From positions 1 through 64,000 of the forward strand of contig NW_020953952.1 in assembly GCF_900497805.2 (NCBI RefSeq): a stretch of 64,000 nt of DNA, read 5' to 3'. Each line of letters begins with the position of its first letter. Within the stretch, counting starts at the first letter, position 1. A program made the translations under genes and the position numbers. Below are positions 20,311 through 32,259 of this stretch, one piece after another. This stretch comes from Vombatus ursinus. Its lineage: Eukaryota > Chordata > Mammalia > Diprotodontia > Vombatidae. The notes beneath the pieces are model-generated. The model worked only from the letters and a program-made list of their open reading frames with translations, was not told the DNA's origin and searched no databases.

Positions 20311-21690
20311 CACACAGCTCCCATCCAGGTCTCATCAATGTCACCACCCATGTACCCTACTCTTTTACACTGGGTAACTGATGGAACTAGAAAAGTAGAT
20401 TCTACATAAAATTGCTTTCTTAGTTTTATTTTACACTCCTCGTATAATTGCATCTAAACCCATCATCTAAATATTTGTCCTATTTGTTCCGATCAATCAG
20501 ATTAACTGATCTTTTTGAAGAGGATCAATGTCTCCTGGGCTAAAAGCATCTCAAAACAGTTGTGTAGAAGATCCAAGACCTCCTGGCCATGTGACCTCTG
20601 ATGTCCCCTCTACCTTTCTTTCTGTGGTTCTATGTTTCTTTTTCGGACCAATATTACTCTTTCTTGACATCTGATGAATCGTCATCACCGTGAAGTGACT
20701 CTTGGCTCTCCCAGGCTACATCTGCAGGGCATAAGTTCTGGCAAGTTCTGTGGAAAGTTGGAAAGGTGTGTACAATCCTGGTACAGCCGATGTGCCTGTG
20801 GTGTGAAGACTAGCTTAGCTACATTTCATAAAGACTCATCACCAATGCATTGACTACTAGATGATGGGTTGTCTTGGTCATAGCAATCCATGAAAATTCA
20901 TGTAAAATATATCAAAAGGTTGGGGGATCTGTGTGGGTGGAGGGAGAAACCATATGGAAGAAATCCTGGTCCTTTTAAGTGCTGCAGGAAGTATTAACAT
21001 CTCTTATTCAGTTTTCAGAACTCAGGTGGAGATCCCAAATAGCAAAGGCCCCCCAAGAAGGCAGTCAGGCTCTTAGCTGACCACAAGAACACCAATGGAG
21101 AAGGAAACTCAAGGAACACCAGAGGAGGAAGATGCCTGTGGTCCTCTGTGAGGTGGGCAGGAAGGATCTAAGGGAACACACAGAGAGATGAGGCAGAGGG
21201 TTCAAAGCAATCCACCTTTGAGCAGATGGAGCTCCTTTACTGGCATAGCTGGAGTCCCCTAAATGGAACAACCAGAGCAAATGTCTGATGTTATTATGAC
21301 TAATTTATTAGAATTTTTAAATCCTTTTTAACTCTTTGTCAGAGCCAGAAGGAGAGGACTGATGGATGAGCAGATATGTTAACAACAATGTCCCATGAAA
21401 ACCAGTGATAGAGTGCTATAAGTTAGTTTGTGCTAACCTGGGATTGCCTCCAAAACCTAAGTAATCCCTCAAGTTCAGACCTCCTCCTTCCATCATTCAT
21501 CATGCTGATTTCTATTCCTATCCTATATAAATTAATGTTCCCTCCCCCCCTGCAACTTCTGTTCTTTCTCTAAAGAAATTAAGTATTGGTACTGTGATCT
21601 GCACAATGGGCTTGGGGCTATGAAGATAAGCTGCCCAATCAACAGTTAGCCTTCAGCAATTCTAGATATATTGAATGTTGTAGACATAAA
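20311..21690. other. Intergenic, unclassified
   Basis: About 1.4 kb with no gene and no repeat I can name. A MIR-like tail may lie near 20585-20635. Confidence 0.4.
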
Positions 21691-21691
21691 A

Positions 21692-21880
21692 GACCTTAGA
21701 ACATAGAATGTAGAAATCAGAGATGGGAGGGATCTCAGAACACAAACATCAGGGACTAGAGGAGACCTTAACAAAACAGAATGGTACAGATGGAAAGAAG
21801 CTGAGAGCACAAAACATAGAATATAAGAAGTAGGAGGGACCTTAGAACATAGAATGTCAGACCTGAGAGGAATTTTGGAT
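21692..21880 (+). repeat. Imperfect ~36-bp tandem repeat
   Basis: About five diverged units, each beginning ACCTTAGAACATAGAATG or a variant and ending near GGGAGGG or an equivalent purine run. A related unit lies at 22185-22225 beyond an L2 3' end. The unit resembles a SINE or L3 tail ('gggaccttagagatcat'). Confidence 0.65.
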
Positions 21881-22009
21881 CGGAATTTCTTCAAAGCTGG
21901 ACTAAAACATCAACTTCTCTTGAATCCTTCTCTTAAAATAAATAAAACTTCTCTTGATACTTCAGTGAATAAAGCTTTTTCTAAAAGTTTTTTTTAAATT
22001 ATATTTATT

Positions 22010-22178
22010 TTGAATATATCTGATCTATTTATATTTGCTGTCTGTTGTGTCTCTGGGTAGATTATAAGGTCCTTGAGGGCATGGACTGTTTCCCTTTTGT
22101 CTTTGTATTTTTAGCACCTAGCCACCCAGTGCCGGGCACATTCTAGGTGCTTAGTAAGTGCTCCATAATTGATGGATT
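22010..22178 (+). repeat. L2-like 3' end
   Basis: Contains 'gattataaggtccttgaggg', 'tgtatttttagcacctagcc' and 'gtgcttagtaagtgctcc'. Confidence 0.75.
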
Positions 22179-22224
22179 GTCCACAGAATGTCAGAGATGG
22201 GTGGGACCTTAGACAATAGAATGG

Positions 22225-22645
22225 GGAAGCTCAAAGAGGCCTTAGAGGATCCAGTCCAAATATGCATTTGGGGAAACTGAGGCCTGTCAAAGAGAAGCAA
22301 CTTGTCTAAGGTCACACAATTAGTTTCTAATAGAACTATGACATGAACTCAGGTCTTCTACCACCCAGCTTTATGTTTTTTCAAATAATGGTTCCTTTCC
22401 AATAATATACAAAATTGGAGACACTGTGATGTTGCTCCTGGTTCTTAATAACCCCATCAATAAAAGAAACAAAAAACAAAAACAAAAAAACAACAAACAT
22501 TTATCAAACTCCTACTAAATGCCAGGAACTGGGCTAAGCACTGGGGACTGTGCTAGGCACTAAGGACAAGCACCACAGTCCTTGTTCTCAAATAGATTAC
22601 ATCCATTTTTATCAGGAAAATATTTGAGATACCTTATATAATATC
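22225..22645 (-). repeat. MIR-like fragment and L2 head, reversed
   Basis: 22230-22380 is a reversed MIR ('gggaaactgaggcctgtca', 'ctaaggtcacacaattag'). 22488-22600 is a reversed L2-like head ('acaaacatttatcaaactcc', 'aactgggctaagcactggg'), preceded by an A/C-rich linker. Confidence 0.6.
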
Positions 22646-22694
22646 TGGGTGTCAGCCTACTCTTTCCACTCAATGGGAAAATTGCACTTTCATC

Positions 22695-22960
22695 TACTCC
22701 TTGGGGCAACGAGAAACAATGGGAAGAACATTAGATCTAGAGTCAGATGGCCTGGGTTTGAATCCTGACTTTACCACTTGCTACCTGTGTGACCTTGGAC
22801 AAGTCACCTCACTTCCATGAGCTTCAATTTTCTCCTCTGTAATAAAAATGTCACATTTCTCTAGCATTTAAAGGGTTTTGAAGTGTTTCCCTCATAAATG
22901 CCCTTTGAGGAATGTTGTGCAAGTATTATGACCATCTCCTCTATAAAACAAGGGGATTTA
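22695..22960 (+). repeat. MIR-type SINE
   Basis: Contains 'gagtcagatggcctgggttt', 'ctacctgtgtgaccttggac' and 'ttttctcctctgtaataaaa', then a reversed-order tail. A good match to the MIR core. Confidence 0.75.
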
Positions 22961-22984
22961 CTCTGCTTAGATCACATTAGCAGG

Positions 22985-23202
22985 ATTATGCTCAGTTCTT
23001 TACACCACATTTTAGGTAGGATATGACATGATGGAGTATGCCCACTGGAAGGCAACAAGGAGAGTGAATGGTCATAAGATCATGACATACAAGCATCATT
23101 TGAAGGATCTGGGGATATTTAGCCCAAGAAAGGGAAGATGTATGGTGGACACACAATCACTATCTTGAAGTACCTGAAGGCCTAGAACAGGAGCAATAAA
23201 TA
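22985..23202 (+). repeat. L3/CR1 LINE, part before the LTR
   Basis: Contains 'actggaaggcaacaaggaga', 'ggatctggggatatttagcc' and 'cactatcttgaagtacctga'. These are the last coding part of an L3/CR1-type LINE. It resumes at 24044. Confidence 0.65.
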
Positions 23203-24043
23203 TGTCTCGATAGAATTTAGTAAAGGTAAATTGAGGTGCAGAATTCCAAATTTATCAGTTTATTAGCAGGGCTTGAACCTGTTAACAAAATGGGTCAAAT
23301 AGCTACTTCAGTTAGGTCAATGACCCAGAGGACGGGTACAGTTCCTTTTTATAAGCATGGGACAAATAACAAAATAATACAATTGGCTATAGGGTTGACA
23401 GTATCATGGAGGTGAGGACAACATGATTGGTTATATTAGGAAGAATCGGCTAAAACTCATATGCGGCTAACTCTCTGTCTCATAGGAATGCTTGATTGAT
23501 TTATGGGACCCATCTGCATCCTGAAGTTGTTAATAGTAGACCAAGAATAGTAGACTCCCTAGCTCTTAGGAAGAAGATAAGACACTCTTTAATTGTACAA
23601 GGACAGGCAAGGATGGATAGCATATTTTGTGAAAATGTACCGGGTTAACATGTAGGCCATCAAAGAGCTTAAGGTATGAGAGATAACAAGTTTTAACCAT
23701 CTCAGAAGGGAAGCAAAAATCCTGTGACTAAGAAATATCCATTGTTGAATCCAGCCACAAGGTTAGAGATAGTGGACAAGACTCCTTGGTGTCTACCTGC
23801 ACCCCTCAAGGATAACAGATTACCTTGAGGCAAGAATAGAACAGTCATTAGCAGGACAACTGAACTTCTTAAATTAGTTCATAGACAAAGAAACCAAGAA
23901 ATGTGTCTTGAGAAATCATACAAAATAGGATCAGTTACAGAATAAAATCAATTACGAAATAATACAGAATCAGTTTAAATTCTTCAAATAGAAGGTGCAA
24001 AGAAGCAAGTTTAGGTTCAATAAATAGAAATACTGTCTCCACA
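23203..24043 (-). mobile_element. Solo LTR (endogenous retrovirus fossil)
   Basis: About 841 bp with TGT...ACA termini. On the minus strand a TTATAAAAAGG box is followed some 85 bases later by AATAAA and then a U5-like end. It is flanked on both sides by one L3/CR1 copy, so it inserted into that element. No internal genes or second LTR were seen. Family not assigned. Confidence 0.7.
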
Positions 24044-24225
24044 TTAGGGTTTTCCTAAAGCTGAATGAACTATCATGTTAAGAAATTGGTCCCCCCTCCC
24101 TGAAAGTCTTTAAGCAGAGATTGGATAAAAGCTTGTCAGTGATGTCATAGGGGAGATTCTTGGTGAGGTCTAAGTTCCTATCTATGGTCCCTTCTGACTC
24201 AGAGATTCTGAGGTTTTGTTATTTC
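24044..24225 (+). repeat. L3/CR1 LINE 3' end, after the LTR
   Basis: Contains 'ctgaaagtctttaagcagag', 'attggataaaagcttgtcag' and the 3' end 'cccttctgactcagagattc', the standard end of the L3/CR1 family. Confidence 0.75.
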
Positions 24226-24750
24226 CCCCATCAGATCCCTCTGGCTCAAAATCCTGTGATTGCTTCTAATTCATTCATTCCATAAGTATTTACTAATTCA
24301 TGCAATTTAAATATTGTTTAGGTGCATAATACTTGGGAGACTGGGGAAAAAGAAAACTTCAATAAAGTATAAGGCCTTACTGTTAGAATTATGCTCAATG
24401 TACTGGAATTAAAAAAAAAAAAGAAAAAAAAGGATAGGGGTCTGAAGCTCACTCTTGCCAAATGTCTGAACAAGTACCCTGACCTCTTAAATGAACTTTT
24501 TTTCCCAGTTGAAATGCAGCCCCCATAATCAGTGATTGAAAAGGACACAGATCCCACATGATTCTATTCATCTCATGCAGAAGTCAAGAAAGAAATCTGT
24601 TCTCCATGTTAATAAAATAGAACTAGGAATGAGGGGCAGGAGGAAAAGATTAACCACCATGTCTTTATACAACTAGGAAGTGAAAACTCATTATGAAACC
24701 AAGAGACACCTGAGAATCTATGGCAGCTGATATAGTTTTAATATTACTTT
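24226..24750. other. Intergenic, unclassified
   Basis: A-rich run at 24410-24432; nothing else recognised. Confidence 0.4.
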
Positions 24751-24754
24751 CCCT

Positions 24755-24980
24755 ACAAAGGAAAGAGAGGCAGCATGGTGAGCAAAATGGGCAGCCTCAG
24801 CATTAGGAAGACCCAGGCTCAAGTCCAATCTCCAACACATGCTGGCTGTGTAATGAGGGATAGGTCATTGAATCTCCCAGTGTCCCCAGGAAAATCTGTA
24901 TGACTTGATTAATGAAGGTAGGAGAGAGAAAGAGAGAGAGCAGAAAGAAGGAAGGGAGAAAGAAAGAAGGAAAGAAAAGT
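24755..24980 (+). repeat. SINE fragment ending in a GAAA-rich simple repeat
   Basis: Head 'gaggcagcatggtgagca' and 'cattaggaagacccaggc'. The segment 24921-24977 is GAAA/GAAGG-rich. Confidence 0.6.
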
Positions 24981-24984
24981 CCAC

Positions 24985-25425
24985 TCTCATAAAACATTCA
25001 GTGTTTTAGCCACTGTAAAGAAGTCTTCATTTCCTGCAAAGCAGGGGTTCCTGCCAGAAAGGAAGGGGGCCCACAGTGACTAAACAGGTTAAGGTCACAG
25101 ATACCAGGAAAAGTAAAGGTGCTGTTGTCACTGTCTGTGACTTGTTTAATATTTCATCAAAACTCTGTGTGTTTCTCTCTGCATCTGACATCCTCTGCTC
25201 TAGCTTATTCTAGGTCATTGGGCATTTAGGCCATTTCACAGCTGCTCCTGTTCTATGAAATGCTAAACCCCCGGGTTCCCTTGGTCAAGAACTCCCATCA
25301 TTAGTCTCTGTCCCCAGTGTGGGATAAAGATCTGGCAGAGGTGAGCATGACATTTCTTTGGCACTCAAGACTTGGAAGAGCAGGAGCAGGGGATGGGGGC
25401 TTGAGGGCAGCCTTGGAGTCAGGGA
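24985..25425. other. Intergenic, no recognised content
   Basis: No gene or repeat recognised. Confidence 0.4.
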
Positions 25426-25427
25426 GA

Positions 25428-25700
25428 CTCACAGAGTCTCAGAACTTGGAGAGCCATAAGCAGCCATCTAACCGAACCCTACTCAGAACCAGAATCCCCT
25501 CCACAATGTATCCAACAAGTGGTCGTCCAAAGAGCCTCTTCTTGCAGACCTTGAGTGAAGAGAACCCTCTGCCTCTCAAGGCCACCATGCTACTTTGGAG
25601 TGCCCCTCATTTCAGTGAAGACCTGGAGTTGGGTCTTGCTCTGACACACACTAGTTGTGTGACCCTGGGCAAGTCACTTAACATCTCAGTCCTGCTAAAT
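25428..25700 (-). repeat. Reversed L3/CR1 3' end, then a SINE piece (+)
   Basis: 25428-25595 reads 'cacagagtctcagaacttgg', 'accagaatcccctccacaat', 'caacaagtggtcgtccaaag', a reversed L3/CR1 3' end. 25610-25690 is a plus-strand SINE body ('tgtgtgaccctgggcaagtc'). Confidence 0.7.
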
Positions 25701-25879
25701 AATTAAGCCTGTGAGCTATGGTTAAGTTGCTGATCTGCATCAGTGGAGTGAATGTCCTTGTGGGAGTACCCTTAAAAACATAGGACTGGACCAAAAGAAA
25801 AAAGGTGTTTTGGAAGAGCAGGACTTAGAAATGTCGACCCTGAAATTTTAAGGCTCGGGTCCCAGAAAATGTCAGTAAT
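25701..25879. other. Short unclassified stretch
   Basis: Nothing recognised. Confidence 0.4.
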
Positions 25880-26460
25880 TTTCATTTTTATAGTATTTAT
25901 ACAGTTGACCAATTTTTTTCCTATAAAATCCTTCTGACATAAGGGATGCAAGGGTTATCCTACCTATTTCACAGATAAGAAAACTGAGGCTCAATGTTGG
26001 CTTAGCAAAACTCTTTATAGAGGTAAACATAGACTTACACCAGCAGGATTAGCACAGATTTTGAACCATGGGATCATGTATCCAGAGCTGGTAAGCACCT
26101 AAGAGATCACTGATTCCAAGCAGCTCATTTTACAGATGAAAAAATAAATGAGGCCTGAAGAGGGGCCTAAATACATAATTCTATATTTTACATGTACAGT
26201 ACTTATTTCTGCATACACTGTCTTCCCTGTCACAAAGAAAATTCCCTCAGGGCAAGGACTCATCCAAAAAGGGCTGGTTTGCATTTTTGTGACCTCAGTA
26301 CCAAGCACAGCACTTAGGCCAGAGCAGGTGTCAATAAATACTTTTTTGATTGCCCAAGGATACACATCTAGTAAGTGACAGAGCCAGGATTTGAACTTGG
26401 GTCCTCTGAATTCTGAGTCCATTGATCCATTGCCATGTGCCAGGTTACTTCTTCTTGGTC
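25880..26460 (-). repeat. MIR-like reversed fragments with an L2 3' end between
   Basis: 25960-26025 and 26085-26155 read as reversed MIR ('gataagaaaactgaggctca'; 'gatcactgattccaagcagc'). 26225-26345 is an L2-like 3' end ('ctcagggcaaggactcatcc', 'agcacagcacttaggcc'). 26350-26440 closes the reversed SINE ('agtgacagagccaggatttg'). Confidence 0.6.
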
Positions 26461-26479
26461 CATAACATCTGAATGGAGT

Positions 26480-26640
26480 TTTTTAATTTAATATTTTTAT
26501 TTTATTTTTCCCCCAATTGCATGTAAAAACAATTTTAATATTCTTTTTTCAAATTGTAGAGTTCCAAATTCCAAATTTCCTTCCTTTCTTTCCCTTTTTT
26601 GAGTGTTTCTTAATTTCAGTTCTTTGGAGAATTAAGGGTT
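26480..26640 (-). repeat. LINE-1 3' end
   Basis: Reversed L1 tail: 'caattgcatgtaaaaacaat' and 'gagttccaaattccaaattt'. Confidence 0.75.
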
Positions 26641-27235
26641 TCAAGACTCAGGGACATATGACCATATCCAAAGAACGCTTGCATGTAAAACATGTAAAAC
26701 ATTTGTTTCAAGAAGAAATTTGAGGGTCATTAAAAGAAATCTATCACTTCTCAAAGGTGATCTAGGCTGCTTTCCTCCTACTCTTCAATGCTGTGGCCAA
26801 TTCATCATTTCTCTTCATTAGGGCCTAAATAAATGTCTCTGGCTAGCTTGGGAGCCAAGCCCCCATTTGTAAAGTTGTGACTGTGGGAAGCCAAGTTCCG
26901 AGTTCCAAATACCTTCTCCAAAGGTATTTGCTGGTTTTACTCTCTTGCACTGCCCTTCCCTCCAGGCTCACAACTATCTCACTCTTTTCTTTATGCACTG
27001 GAGGGTAATGGTGCCTTGTGTGACAAGGATCCTCCCACTGGCAACTAAAATAAGCCATCAAAGCCCTGCCATGCCAGGCACCTAATAATTATGGGATATT
27101 TGTTAAGCTTCTCATGTGACATTGATTCAAAATTCTGATCCTAACAGGAAAGCTTCCAAATTCCAAACCTGCACTAGATGGTCTCTTGTGGTTCTGATGA
27201 CCTATGCTCTTCATTCAAAGGCCACTCTCAGCTGG
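26641..27235. other. Intergenic, no recognised content
   Basis: No gene or named repeat seen. Confidence 0.4.
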
Positions 27236-27239
27236 AACA

Positions 27240-27800
27240 TTCTGTGTTAAATTCCATTCAATAGGCCTTTATTAAATGCAGGCTGAGTTCCAGGCACTGT
27301 GCTAGGCACTGATAATGCAAAAATGAAAAATAACATGGTCATTGCCCTCAAGGGGTTTATGGTCTACTAGGGAGAACAAAAGAAACATGACGTAATGCAA
27401 TGATACCAGTAACTAGTCCTTATGTGGTTCTTTAAAATTGATAAAGCACTTGGCATATGTTGTCTTCCCGGCCCATTCCTCAAGATTTCCAAACCATGGA
27501 GCCTTCACCCTCCCATCCTTCTCATCTCCCTCTCAATAGATTCTGTTCTTGGCTCCTGAGACCCTGAGCTCTAATAGGTGAGTTTTTGCCTTACCGTCCC
27601 TATAACGAGGACTTCATGTAGATTCTTGGCCATTTCTAAACCCTGCCACCGTATTAGTGGCTCTCCCATGTCTTACAGCTTCCCTTCCTATGTTCTTCCC
27701 CTATCCCATAAGGCAGGGACCATCTTGTTTCCTTGTATTATTTTTTTATCCCTGGAACTTAGTAAAGTGCCTGGTGAATAGTAATCACTTAATACATGCT
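27240..27800. repeat. L2-like pieces in both orientations
   Basis: 27240-27380 is a reversed L2-like head ('aggcactgtgctaggcactg', 'attgccctcaaggggtttat'). 27480-27800 is a sense L2-like 3' end ('ggcagggaccatcttgtttc', 'gtaaagtgcctggtgaatag'). Confidence 0.6.
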
Positions 27801-27819
27801 TTCTCATTCATTTTTTCCA

Positions 27820-28310
27820 TTCATTATCCTACTTGAGCCTCACAACAACTGTGATATAGATGTACTTTAAGTATTATTATCTCCATTTTATAGATGATGA
27901 AACTGAGGCTTTAAGTGGTCATGGGATCATTGATTTAGAAGTGCAAGTGACTCATAAGGTTGTCTAGTTCCATCTTATCACATTAAAAAATGAAGAAACT
28001 GAGGCAGATGGCATGATGAATGATACTGAAAGAAATATACCTCTTCCTCATCCAGGTCTAGTCACATGATATAGTAGAAAGAACACCACTTTTAATTAGA
28101 AGAACCCTGCCTTCCAATCTGGCTTCTGACACTTACTAGCTATGAATATGGGTAAGTGATTTATCTCCTATGAACATCAGATACTTCATTTACAAAATGG
28201 TGATAATTGTCACTACTTCACATTGGTTATTGTGAGAGGGAGAAGAAGATAATGAGGGGAAAAATCACTCTCTGCACATTAAAGTGTTATATAAGTATAA
28301 GTTATTATAA
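27820..28310. repeat. MIR-like SINEs, reversed then sense
   Basis: 27825-28005 holds two reversed pieces ('tatagatgatgaaactgagg'; 'aatgaagaaactgaggcaga'). 28060-28305 is a sense MIR-type SINE ('gacacttactagctatgaat', 'acttcatttacaaaatgg'). Confidence 0.65.
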
Positions 28311-28364
28311 AAAATAGAGTGGCCAGTATGAGAATGAGTGGTGTGAGATGTGATGCCTTTAGGC

Positions 28365-28554
28365 CAGGGGTTTTTAACCTGGGATCTGTGAACTTTTTTT
28401 TTAATTTTAAAAACTGTATTACAATATATTTTGTTTTCTTTGTAATCTTTCACATTTTATTTTATACATTTAAAAACATTATTCTGAGAAGGGGTAATTA
28501 GGCTTCACTAGATCGCCAAAGGAGTCAATGGTACAGAAAGGTTAAGAACTCCTG
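28365..28554 (+). repeat. hAT-type MITE, copy 2
   Basis: Termini CAGGGGTTTTTAACCT (28365) and AGGTTAAGAACTCCTG (28539-28554) are inverted repeats. Inside, 'aaaacattattctgagaa' and 'cgccaaaggagtcaatgg' match the copy at 50006. Confidence 0.8.
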
Positions 28555-28599
28555 CTTTCTGTTTCCTCCAAAACTTGGAGGCTTGGGAAAGGGGGAGTG

Positions 28600-29290
28600 T
28601 AAAGATTAAAAAAACTTGCAATATATACTGCTACTAGGTCTATGCCCCAAAGAGGTCAAAGAAAGAGGAAAATTCCCTATTTACATAAAAATATTTGTAG
28701 CAGCTCTTTTTGTGGTGGCAAAGAATTGGATACTAGGGTGATGTCCATCAATTGGGGAACCTCTGAACAAGTTGTGGCATATGATTATGGTGGAATACTA
28801 GTGTGCTTTAAGAAATGATGAGGTGGATGTTTCAGAAAATCCTGGGAAGACTTATATGAGCTGATGCAAAAAAGAAATGAGCAGAATCAGGAGAACTATT
28901 TATGCAACAACAGTAACATCGTAAAGATAATCTACTTTGAAAGACTTAGTAACTTTGTACACTGACCAACCACAATTCCAGAGGATTTATGATTAAACAT
29001 ACTACCTCAAGATAGAGAACTGATGGACTTAGAGTACAGATTAGACCGATTTTTTTTCTTTTCCTTCCTTCCTTCCTTCCTTCCTTCCTTCCTTCCTTCT
29101 TTCCATCCATCTTTCCTTCCTTTCTTTCTTTCCTTCTTTCTTTCTCAAGGCTAATTCAGGAATTTGGTTTGCATGACTAAACATATTGTAATGGGTTTTG
29201 TTTTTCCTGTCTTTTAAATCAGTGGAGAAGGGAGGAAGGGAGAAGGAAAGAATTAGGAATTGAAAATAAAATAAAATTAGATAAAAGTAT
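28600..29290 (+). repeat. LINE-1 3' end with (TTCC)n
   Basis: L1 blocks 'tttgtagcagctctttttgt', 'ggcaaagaattggatact' and 'atgagcagaatcagga' end in an A-rich tail. A TTCC/TTTC microsatellite fills about 29050-29140. 5'-truncated. Confidence 0.82.
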
Positions 29291-30290
29291 GTGGTAGGGA
29301 ACATGGGTCAAGAGCATGCAGGATGGAGTCTAGGGAGGATTAGAGATAGAGATGATGTTCCATTTTTTTCTAGTTCTCAAGTTCTTTGATCCTATGACTC
29401 CATCAACAATCAGAATTCTGGGACATTTAACTTGGAAGTGAAACATAACTGCATATGGAAATATAAACTCATGTTCTCACCCCTAATCTACCAAGTCCCT
29501 CTTCCTGTAGCCTCACTTGGAATGGGCTTCTCTGTCATGCTCTGCTATGCATGACCCTATTTCAGAAACCTTGGAATATCTGTAATCTTGAGTTTTGACT
29601 CCAGCTCTGTTACTAAATAGCTTTGTGACTTGTCCCATCTCTTCCCTGAGCTTCGGTTCCTAGATCCTTAGAATGGTGGCAATCATTTTTCTGTGACCTG
29701 CCTTATTGGAATGTTGAGAGGATCCAAAAAGGGAAATTATAGAAAGCATTATTTTATTACATAGGGTAATCTGATTGATTAATCCTGCTGAATGGGTGCT
29801 AATAGAGAGTGATATGAAAGTTTTTAAAAATCGCATTCAGTTGACAATGTTTTAATCTAAGGGGATGAAAGGCAGACATCCAGGTGACAGGAGCTAAAGC
29901 ATTCAGCAATGGAAAAAGAAGCATGTCCCCAAAAGACAGACAGTTGTACTTTTAATCAATCTTATGCCCCAGGATAGAGATTATCTTCTTGAATTTGGAT
30001 TTTTAGACTGTGTAGGAAGATATGTCTCTCAACAAGCCTGCATTCTGATCCATTTTAAAACAGACACTGGGATAGGCATGGAGCCAGAGACTTTGACACT
30101 CTAGGGGGCAGCAGGACATGAGCCAGCTCATTACTCTCTCTCCTCTGCCCCTATAAGTAGCACATCAGATGGGTCCAGAGATGCAGGACACTGTTAACAT
30201 TGACAACCTTTAAATAGAACTATCAGGGACTATGAGGTAGGATGTCAGTATAGTCTAAGAAACCAGCCAATACAAAGAGGCCCAGAAGAT
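29291..30290. other. Intergenic with one MIR copy and a CTCF-like motif
   Basis: 29580-29745 is a sense MIR-like SINE ('gttttgactccagctctgtt'). 30098-30112, ACTCTAGGGGGCAGC, is a fair CTCF-core match on the plus strand. The rest (29760-30290) has no recognised repeat. Confidence 0.45.
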
Positions 30291-30294
30291 TATG

Positions 30295-30425
30295 GGATTC
30301 AAAGTTGGAATGGAACTTTAGAATAAATTTTTCATTTTATGAATAAGGAAACTTAGGCCCAGGGAAATCAATTGAATTGCCCAAGGTCACAAAGGCAGTG
30401 AATGTCAGGGCTGGAATGTGAACCT
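30295..30425 (-). repeat. MIR-like SINE fragment
   Basis: Reversed: 'aataaggaaacttaggccc' and 'attgcccaaggtcacaaagg'. Confidence 0.7.
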
Positions 30426-30429
30426 AGGT

Positions 30430-32250
30430 CTATTCAATAAATTAATCAATAATTGTTTTTTAAGCATCGGGACACAAACATAATGAATGAAACAATTCCT
30501 ATTAACAAGGAACTTCTGTTCTACTGGCAGAAACAAGACTATATATTTACAAGGTACCTCAAAATTCTTTAAGTTACTCAAACTTAAAACTGCAGTAAGA
30601 CTTTTGGGGCATGATGTATGTTTATATGTGTATATATCTAAATACATATACACACACATAATATAGAGAGAATACATACAAAGTGATTAAATACAAGGCA
30701 ATTTAAGAAGTGGGGCAAAAGTCAGGGGAATTTTGAAAAGCTTTATGTAGTAAGTGAGGTTTGAAGGAAGAGGGGGGTTTCTTTTAGGGAGAAAGAATGC
30801 ATCCTAAGTATGTGAGACTGACAGTTCAAAGGCACAAAGACCAGAGATAGAGTATTAATTATAAGGAACATAGAGAAGGATAGTTTGACTGTATCATACA
30901 ATTTAGGAGGGAGAATAATGCACAATGACATTGAGGTCAGAAAGATAGATCATGGACAGGTTGTTAAAGACTTTAAAAGTTAACAGAGGAGTTTATATTT
31001 CATTCTAAAGGTGACTGGAAGACACTGGAATTTATTGAGAAGAATGTCAAGGTCAAATCTGTCCTTAAAGAAAATCACTTTGGCAACAGTGTTGAGAAAA
31101 TCGAAGAAGAGATAGCAATCATAAGGTTATTCCAGTAATATAATGGAAAGGCAATAATGGCCTGGAGGAAGTGGTAGTTACGTGAGGAGGGAGAAGGGGT
31201 CAGGTACAGAAAATATTGTGGTGGTAGAAATGGAAATTGGCAGCTGATTTGATATTTGAAGTAGAGGAGAGTAAGAAATCAAAGATAATGCCAAGGTTAT
31301 GAACCCTAGAGACTAGAATAATGGTGGTATTTAAAATAGGAATAAAGAAGTTTAAAAGGAGAGGGCCATAGCAGCTTTTTGTGGTGGCCAAAAAAACTCT
31401 GACTCCAGGTGCTGTTCTCTGTCTGTTATGCTATCTGGCTGCCTCTGAAACAAAATGGGAAAGTTAGAATGTAAGCACATTTTAAAAGCTTTAAATGCTC
31501 TTTTTCTAAGAAGTTTGTGTTTCATTTTATAGACAATAAAAAGCCACTCAATGCTCTTACACATGGCAAGGGGCATGGTCAGTGTCATTTGATTGACATG
31601 ATCAGTGACACTTGATCAGTGTCAACTTGATTGTGTGTTGATAAAGATTATTTTCACATCTGTGTGGAATATAGATTGGGGAATGGAGAGGCTGGAGGCA
31701 GAGACGTTCACTGGGGACCATTCTAATAGTCCATACGAGTTGTTAACAGCCTGAACTTGATGGTAGAGATGTCAACATAAGGGTATAGGAGACCAATATA
31801 AGAGATGCTATAATGGTAGATTCAACAAATGATTGCATGTGGGGAGTGAGGAAGAAGTAAAGGTCAAAAAAGATTGAGATTTCCTGTAAGGGTAACTTGG
31901 AAGAAATAGAGGTTTGCAGGTGGAGCTAGGGGATGGAAGAAATGATGAAGTCAGATTTCAAGATGCTGAGTTTGGGGTGCCAACAGGAAATCCAACAGCA
32001 CCTGGAAATGTGGAGTTAGGAATAAAGGGATATATTGGGGTTAGATATGGAATTTGGAAGTCAGGTGCAAAGAGGTAATAATTTAAAGCATGGCAATTGG
32101 TAAGATCACCAAATGAGAGTATGGGGAAAGAAGAGAATGTGAGCTGGGACAGAGCCCTGGAAGATACTCACACTTCAGAGGACAACAAACCAGTGAAAGA
32201 GATTGCCAAATAAATCAATTAGAAAGAGAAGAGTCAAGGGAATTAAAAGT
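30430..32250 (-). repeat. Long antisense L2, with reverse-transcriptase-derived sequence
   Basis: Two collinear blocks (30430-31385 and 31480-32250) run through 'gaagacactggaatttattg', 'aagaaaatcactttggcaac', 'aggttattccagtaatataa', 'gatgctgagtttggggtgcc' and 'acagagccctggaagatact'. The last block is the reverse of the L2 polymerase region coding for PQGSVLGPLLF (recalled from the family; here degenerate). The A-T-rich bases 30610-30670 are a simple repeat; a SINE scrap lies at 31395-31445. The two blocks overlap in content, so they may be two L2 copies. Confidence 0.65.
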
Positions 32251-32259
32251 CTCTAGAGA

